Source: an uncultured Bacilli bacterium (lineage in GTDB: Bacteria > Bacillota_I > Bacilli_A > RF39 > UBA660). Taken from it: 9,370 nt of DNA. Of this stretch, positions 7,676 to 9,370 are shown piece after piece. How positions within the stretch are numbered: the stretch's first letter is position 1; every line of letters starts with the position of its first letter. A program made the position numbers and the translations under genes. The DNA is taken from assembly GCA_934096785.1 (NCBI GenBank), contig CAKONA010000033.1:1-9370 (forward strand). The letters are read 5' to 3'. A model generated the notes under the pieces. The model was given only the letters and a program-made list of their open reading frames with translations. It was not told the DNA's origin and made no database searches.

Positions 7676-7679
7676 GTGG
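7674..7679 (+). promoter_or_regulatory. Shine-Dalgarno-like site of tpiA
   Basis: AGGTGG overlaps the pgk stop (7673-7675) and lies 5 bases before the ATG at 7685. The in-frame GTG at 7676 falls inside this site and so cannot be its start. Confidence 0.75.
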
Positions 7680-7684
7680 TTTTT

Positions 7685-8401
7685 ATGAAAAAAATAATTC
7701 TTAATCAAAAGAGTTATATGTTATATGATGATATGGTTAAATTTAAGAAAACATTTGATAAGATGAAGAGTGATGATTATGAATTTATAATATATCCTCC
7801 ACTTTTATATTTATCTATGTTTAAGGATTGTAGTTATAAAGTTGGAACTCAAAATTTCTTTAGTTATAAGATGGGTTCTTTTACTGGAGAATTGAATCTT
7901 GAATCTCTTAAGAAGATTGGTATAGATTATACAATGGTTGGACACTTGGAGAGAAGAAAGATTATGTTTGAAAGTTATGCGATGGCTAAAGAGAAACTAT
8001 TTAAATCACTTAGTTCTAGGTGCTATACTATACTTTGTGTAGGTGAAGTAAAGAAAGGTAGAAGACCATTTAATTATATAAAGAAGGAACTTAATTTCTA
8101 TTTACGTAGTATTGATTCATCATTACTTAAATATTTAAGTATTGCTTATGAGCCAAGTTGGGCAATCGGAACAGGTGATGTACAAAGTACTAGTAAGATT
8201 GAGAATGTAATAAATGATATAAAACTTTATGTGTATAAAAGATATAAAGTGAATATTGAAGTATATTATGGTGGTAGTGTTAGTGAAGATAATATAAATG
8301 AGATATTTAATATATCAGATGGTATTGTTCTTGGTAAGGTTAGTACTGATGTAGATAAATTAAAAAATATACTTAAAAATATTGAGAAGACTAAAAAATA
8401 G
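7685..8401 (+). CDS. tpiA: Triosephosphate isomerase, divergent
   Basis: The protein has 238 residues against about 250 usually. It interconverts dihydroxyacetone phosphate and glyceraldehyde 3-phosphate in the cytosol. Catalytic residues are all there: Asn7 and Lys9 (ILNQKSY, replacing GNWKMN), His87 (VGHLERR), Glu156 in YEPSWAIGTG (155-164), plus GSFTGEL (64-70), CVGE (118-121) and YGGS (195-198). Departures are the Ser of GHSERR replaced by Leu, and the phosphate-gripping loop near the C-terminus reading VLGKVST (215-221) where most TIMs have VGGASL. It could be the cell's main TIM or a specialised paralogue. AGGTGG at 7674-7679 lies 5 bases before the ATG at 7685 and overlaps the pgk stop; an in-frame GTG at 7676 lies inside that Shine-Dalgarno and is rejected. 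The stop codon lies within a terminator hairpin. Confidence 0.92.
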   Translation: MKKIILNQKSYMLYDDMVKFKKTFDKMKSDDYEFIIYPPLLYLSMFKDCSYKVGTQNFFSYKMGSFTGELNLESLKKIGIDYTMVGHLERRKIMFESYAMAKEKLFKSLSSRCYTILCVGEVKKGRRPFNYIKKELNFYLRSIDSSLLKYLSIAYEPSWAIGTGDVQSTSKIENVINDIKLYVYKRYKVNIEVYYGGSVSEDNINEIFNISDGIVLGKVSTDVDKLKNILKNIEKTKK

Positions 8402-8413
8402 TCTTTTTGTTTT
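8387..8413 (+). terminator. Intrinsic terminator overlapping the tpiA stop
   Basis: AAGACTA (8387-8393) pairs perfectly with TAGTCTT (8399-8405) across a loop of five A, and the T-rich run TTTTTGTTTT covers 8404-8413. The tpiA stop TAG (8399-8401) begins the 3' arm. The stem is short and AT-rich, so it may be leaky. It is the only terminator-like structure after the eight-gene run. Confidence 0.55.
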
Positions 8414-8415
8414 GA

Positions 8416-8441
8416 AAAAAATTACGCCTTGGAGTAATAAA
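8416..8441. repeat. Direct repeat copy 1 with imperfect dyad
   Basis: This copy matches the one 40 bases to the right at 24 of 26 positions; differences are at 8428 (C versus T) and 8433 (A versus C). Its core ATTACGCCTTGGAGTAAT (8421-8438) is an inverted repeat with one internal mismatch. Read on the minus strand, the core is followed by a run of T, which is terminator-like. Confidence 0.8.
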
Positions 8442-8455
8442 ATAGTAAAAATGAT

Positions 8456-8478
8456 AAAAAATTACGCTTTGGCGTAAT
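8456..8478 (-). terminator. Possible minus-strand intrinsic terminator
   Basis: On the minus strand the perfect 7-bp stem with a CAAA loop is followed directly by T residues. No minus-strand gene is visible upstream of it (to the right), so the transcript it would end is unknown; an antisense or small RNA from the spo0A leader is one possibility. Confidence 0.3.
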
Positions 8479-8481
8479 AAA
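8456..8481. repeat. Direct repeat copy 2 with perfect 7-bp dyad
   Basis: The core has ATTACGC (8461-8467) and GCGTAAT (8472-8478) as perfect arms around TTTG. Six A precede it and AT-rich sequence follows. It could be a protein-binding dyad, a member of an intergenic repeat family, or a minus-strand terminator. Confidence 0.8.
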
Positions 8482-8600
8482 TTTATTTAAATAAAATGTT
8501 CTTTTTGATTATTATAAGGTTTGTTAGAAATTTAGTTGTTAATTTTGTATTTTCTTTAAAATTGTGAAAGAAGTTAGAATTTATATACATATAAAATTAA

Positions 8601-8629
8601 TATTGTGTGTAAAAATATGATACGCAATA
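8601..8629 (+). repeat. Imperfect inverted repeat, possible RNA hairpin
   Basis: TATTGTGTGT (8601-8610) and ATACGCAATA (8620-8629) can form ten consecutive RNA pairs, two of them G-U, around a 9-base loop. No T-tract follows on either strand, so it is not a typical terminator. It lies just upstream of the candidate spo0A promoter and may be a regulator site. Confidence 0.4.
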
Positions 8630-8650
8630 CTAAATGTAAAGTAATGGATT

Positions 8651-8680
8651 GTGACAAAAGAGTTGATTTTTAGACATAAT
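8651..8680 (+). promoter_or_regulatory. Candidate sigma-A promoter for spo0A
   Basis: GTGACA (8651-8656) and CATAAT (8675-8680) each match the consensus hexamers at 5 of 6 positions with an 18-base spacer, putting the start near 8687 and a leader of about 57 bases before the ATG. The reverse complement of 8651-8659 is TTTTGTCAC, a weak resemblance to an 0A box that would overlap the -35 element. I could not find a convincing sigma-H promoter. Confidence 0.45.
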
Positions 8681-8706
8681 AAGACTTATTACTCCGTAGA
8701 TATTTG

Positions 8707-8725
8707 TATAATTGTGACGTACAAT
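8707..8725 (+). promoter_or_regulatory. Second -10-like hexamer and small dyad before spo0A
   Basis: TATAAT at 8707-8712 is a perfect -10 hexamer but has no recognisable -35 at the right distance. It overlaps the dyad ATTGT-GACGT-ACAAT (8711-8725), which would sit at the start site of such a promoter and could be an operator. Confidence 0.3.
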
Positions 8726-8730
8726 AAAGA

Positions 8731-8737
8731 AAAGGAG
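8731..8737 (+). promoter_or_regulatory. spo0A Shine-Dalgarno
   Basis: AAAGGAG lies 6 bases before the ATG at 8744, the only start giving a full receiver domain. Confidence 0.85.
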
Positions 8738-8743
8738 AAAAGA

Positions 8744-9370
8744 ATGAAAATTAAAGTCTTAGTAGTAGATGATAATGAAGGGTTAGTAAGTTTAATATGT
8801 AAGTATTTCGATAATAGTGATGAAGTAGAAGTAATAGGAACATGTAAGAATGGAGAAGAAGCCATTAAGGTATTAAACTCTGATATAGATTTTGATTTAA
8901 TGCTTTTAGATTTAGTTATGCCTGTTAGAGATGGAATGGGTGTGCTTGATTATTTGAAGAGAAATGGAATAAAGAAGAAAGTTATTGTTATGACTTCATA
9001 TGGACAAGAAGATGCGATAAGAGATATAAGTGAATATGGTGTTAGGTACTATTGTATGAAGCCATTTAACTTTGATGATTTGAAAACTAAAATTATTCAA
9101 ACATTTACTATTAAGAAGAGAAATGAAAGTATTCTTGAACTAGATAGTAGAGATTTACAGATACAAGTAACTAAGTTGTTGCATGCCTTAGGTATTCCAT
9201 CTCATATTAAGGGTTATCAATTTATAAGAAGTGCAATACTTATGGTATATGATAATCCTGGATTCATAGGTGGTATTACTAAAGAGTTGTATCCAGACTT
9301 ATCAGTAAAATTCAATACATCTATTCCTCGTGTTGAAAGGGCAATTAGACATGCGATAGAAGTATCATGG
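8744..9370 (+). CDS. spo0A: Sporulation master regulator Spo0A (3' truncated)
   Basis: The frame is open to the last base, giving 209 residues; compared with B. subtilis Spo0A about 40 residues are missing at the C-terminus. Residues 1-118 are a response-regulator receiver with the acidic pair D9-D10, phosphoacceptor D56 (LLDLVMP), T84 (MTSYGQED) and K106 (MKPF). After a short linker the Spo0A DNA-binding domain starts near 137, with LHALGIPSHIKGY (146-158), ITKELYP (178-184) and the recognition region RVERAIRHAIEVSW (196-209), near identical to classical Spo0A. When phosphorylated, Spo0A binds 0A boxes and commits the cell to sporulation or other stationary-phase programmes. AAAGGAG at 8731-8737 sits 6 bases before the ATG. 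The gene follows a 342-base non-coding region and a terminator, so it is a separate unit. All key residues needed for phosphorylation are kept. Confidence 0.96.
   Translation, partial: MKIKVLVVDDNEGLVSLICKYFDNSDEVEVIGTCKNGEEAIKVLNSDIDFDLMLLDLVMPVRDGMGVLDYLKRNGIKKKVIVMTSYGQEDAIRDISEYGVRYYCMKPFNFDDLKTKIIQTFTIKKRNESILELDSRDLQIQVTKLLHALGIPSHIKGYQFIRSAILMVYDNPGFIGGITKELYPDLSVKFNTSIPRVERAIRHAIEVSW

Larger units (their letters stand above)
8402..8743. other. Non-coding region between tpiA and spo0A
   Basis: This 342-base stretch holds no credible gene on either strand and no tRNA-like or riboswitch-like sequence that I can recognise. It contains, left to right: the terminator tail, two 26-base direct repeats with dyads (8416-8481), a plain AT-rich stretch (8482-8600), an imperfect hairpin (8601-8629), a promoter-like pair of hexamers (8651-8680), a second -10-like hexamer (8707-8712) and the spo0A Shine-Dalgarno (8731-8737). 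Confidence 0.8.

Noticed and set aside
8420..8480. The two repeats translate as NYALE-stop-stop and NYALA-stop-stop, resembling the end of a tmRNA tag
   Set aside because: No tRNA-like acceptor or T-loop sequence and no tmRNA-like fold is present nearby, the two copies are in different frames, no ribosome-binding site precedes the short ATG frame at 8451, and the dyad symmetry alone explains the sequence.
8402..8743. CRISPR array, tRNA, riboswitch or insertion-sequence end in the spo0A upstream region
   Set aside because: Only two repeats with a 14-base spacer exist, no cloverleaf or known aptamer core is visible, and there are no transposase fragments or terminal inverted repeats.
221..9356. 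Ala codon GCG appears often, mostly before AT or AC, despite AT-rich coding
   Set aside because: GCA also occurs before the same bases, so there is no strict rule, and I cannot compute a reliable codon-context statistic by eye.

Overview
The window is strongly AT-rich and gene-dense, with every readable gene on the + strand and standard-code use: Trp is TGG throughout, and TGA ends the first gene. The PGK contains a KYWASLGD block and an SHLGR loop of the kind I associate with Mollicutes and related gut Bacilli. A clear Spo0A lies at the right end. Together these suggest an uncultured, low-GC, possibly spore-forming Firmicute of the Bacilli/Erysipelotrichia-Mollicutes radiation. That placement is inference.

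Positions 1-8401 look like one long transcription unit whose promoter lies off the left edge. Eight genes follow one another with gaps of at most 12 bases or short overlaps. In order they are: a secreted-type multidomain CotH-kinase protein (5'-truncated; two lamin-tail domains, a chitobiase-C-terminal-like domain, then CotH); a VTC-type polyphosphate polymerase domain protein; a DUF4956 membrane protein; a membrane-anchored protein with two diverged copies of a DUF6273-like unit; a membrane-anchored phosphodiester glycosidase (NAGPA family); a dNMP-kinase-like P-loop kinase; phosphoglycerate kinase; and a divergent triosephosphate isomerase. A weak intrinsic terminator overlaps the last stop codon.

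The first three genes (CotH + VTC + DUF4956) are a combination I recall seeing together in Gram-positive genomes. The two following genes, both predicted to act outside the membrane, extend it. The most interesting reading is an envelope phosphate-chemistry module: cytosolic polyphosphate synthesis by the VTC domain, a DUF4956 membrane partner, an extracellular CotH-type phosphotransferase, and an extracellular phosphodiester glycosidase. This is a hypothesis from context. The three distal genes are metabolic and apparently cotranscribed.

Positions 8402-8743 are non-coding. They hold two 26-bp direct repeats, each containing a dyad (one perfect), a larger imperfect hairpin, a plausible sigma-A-type promoter and small repeated motifs. 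They lead into spo0A at 8744, which runs off the right edge. Five of the seven junctions in the operon fuse the TAG stop of one gene to the Shine-Dalgarno of the next; together with a sixth SD inside coding sequence, this pattern moved several start codons downstream of the longest open frame.
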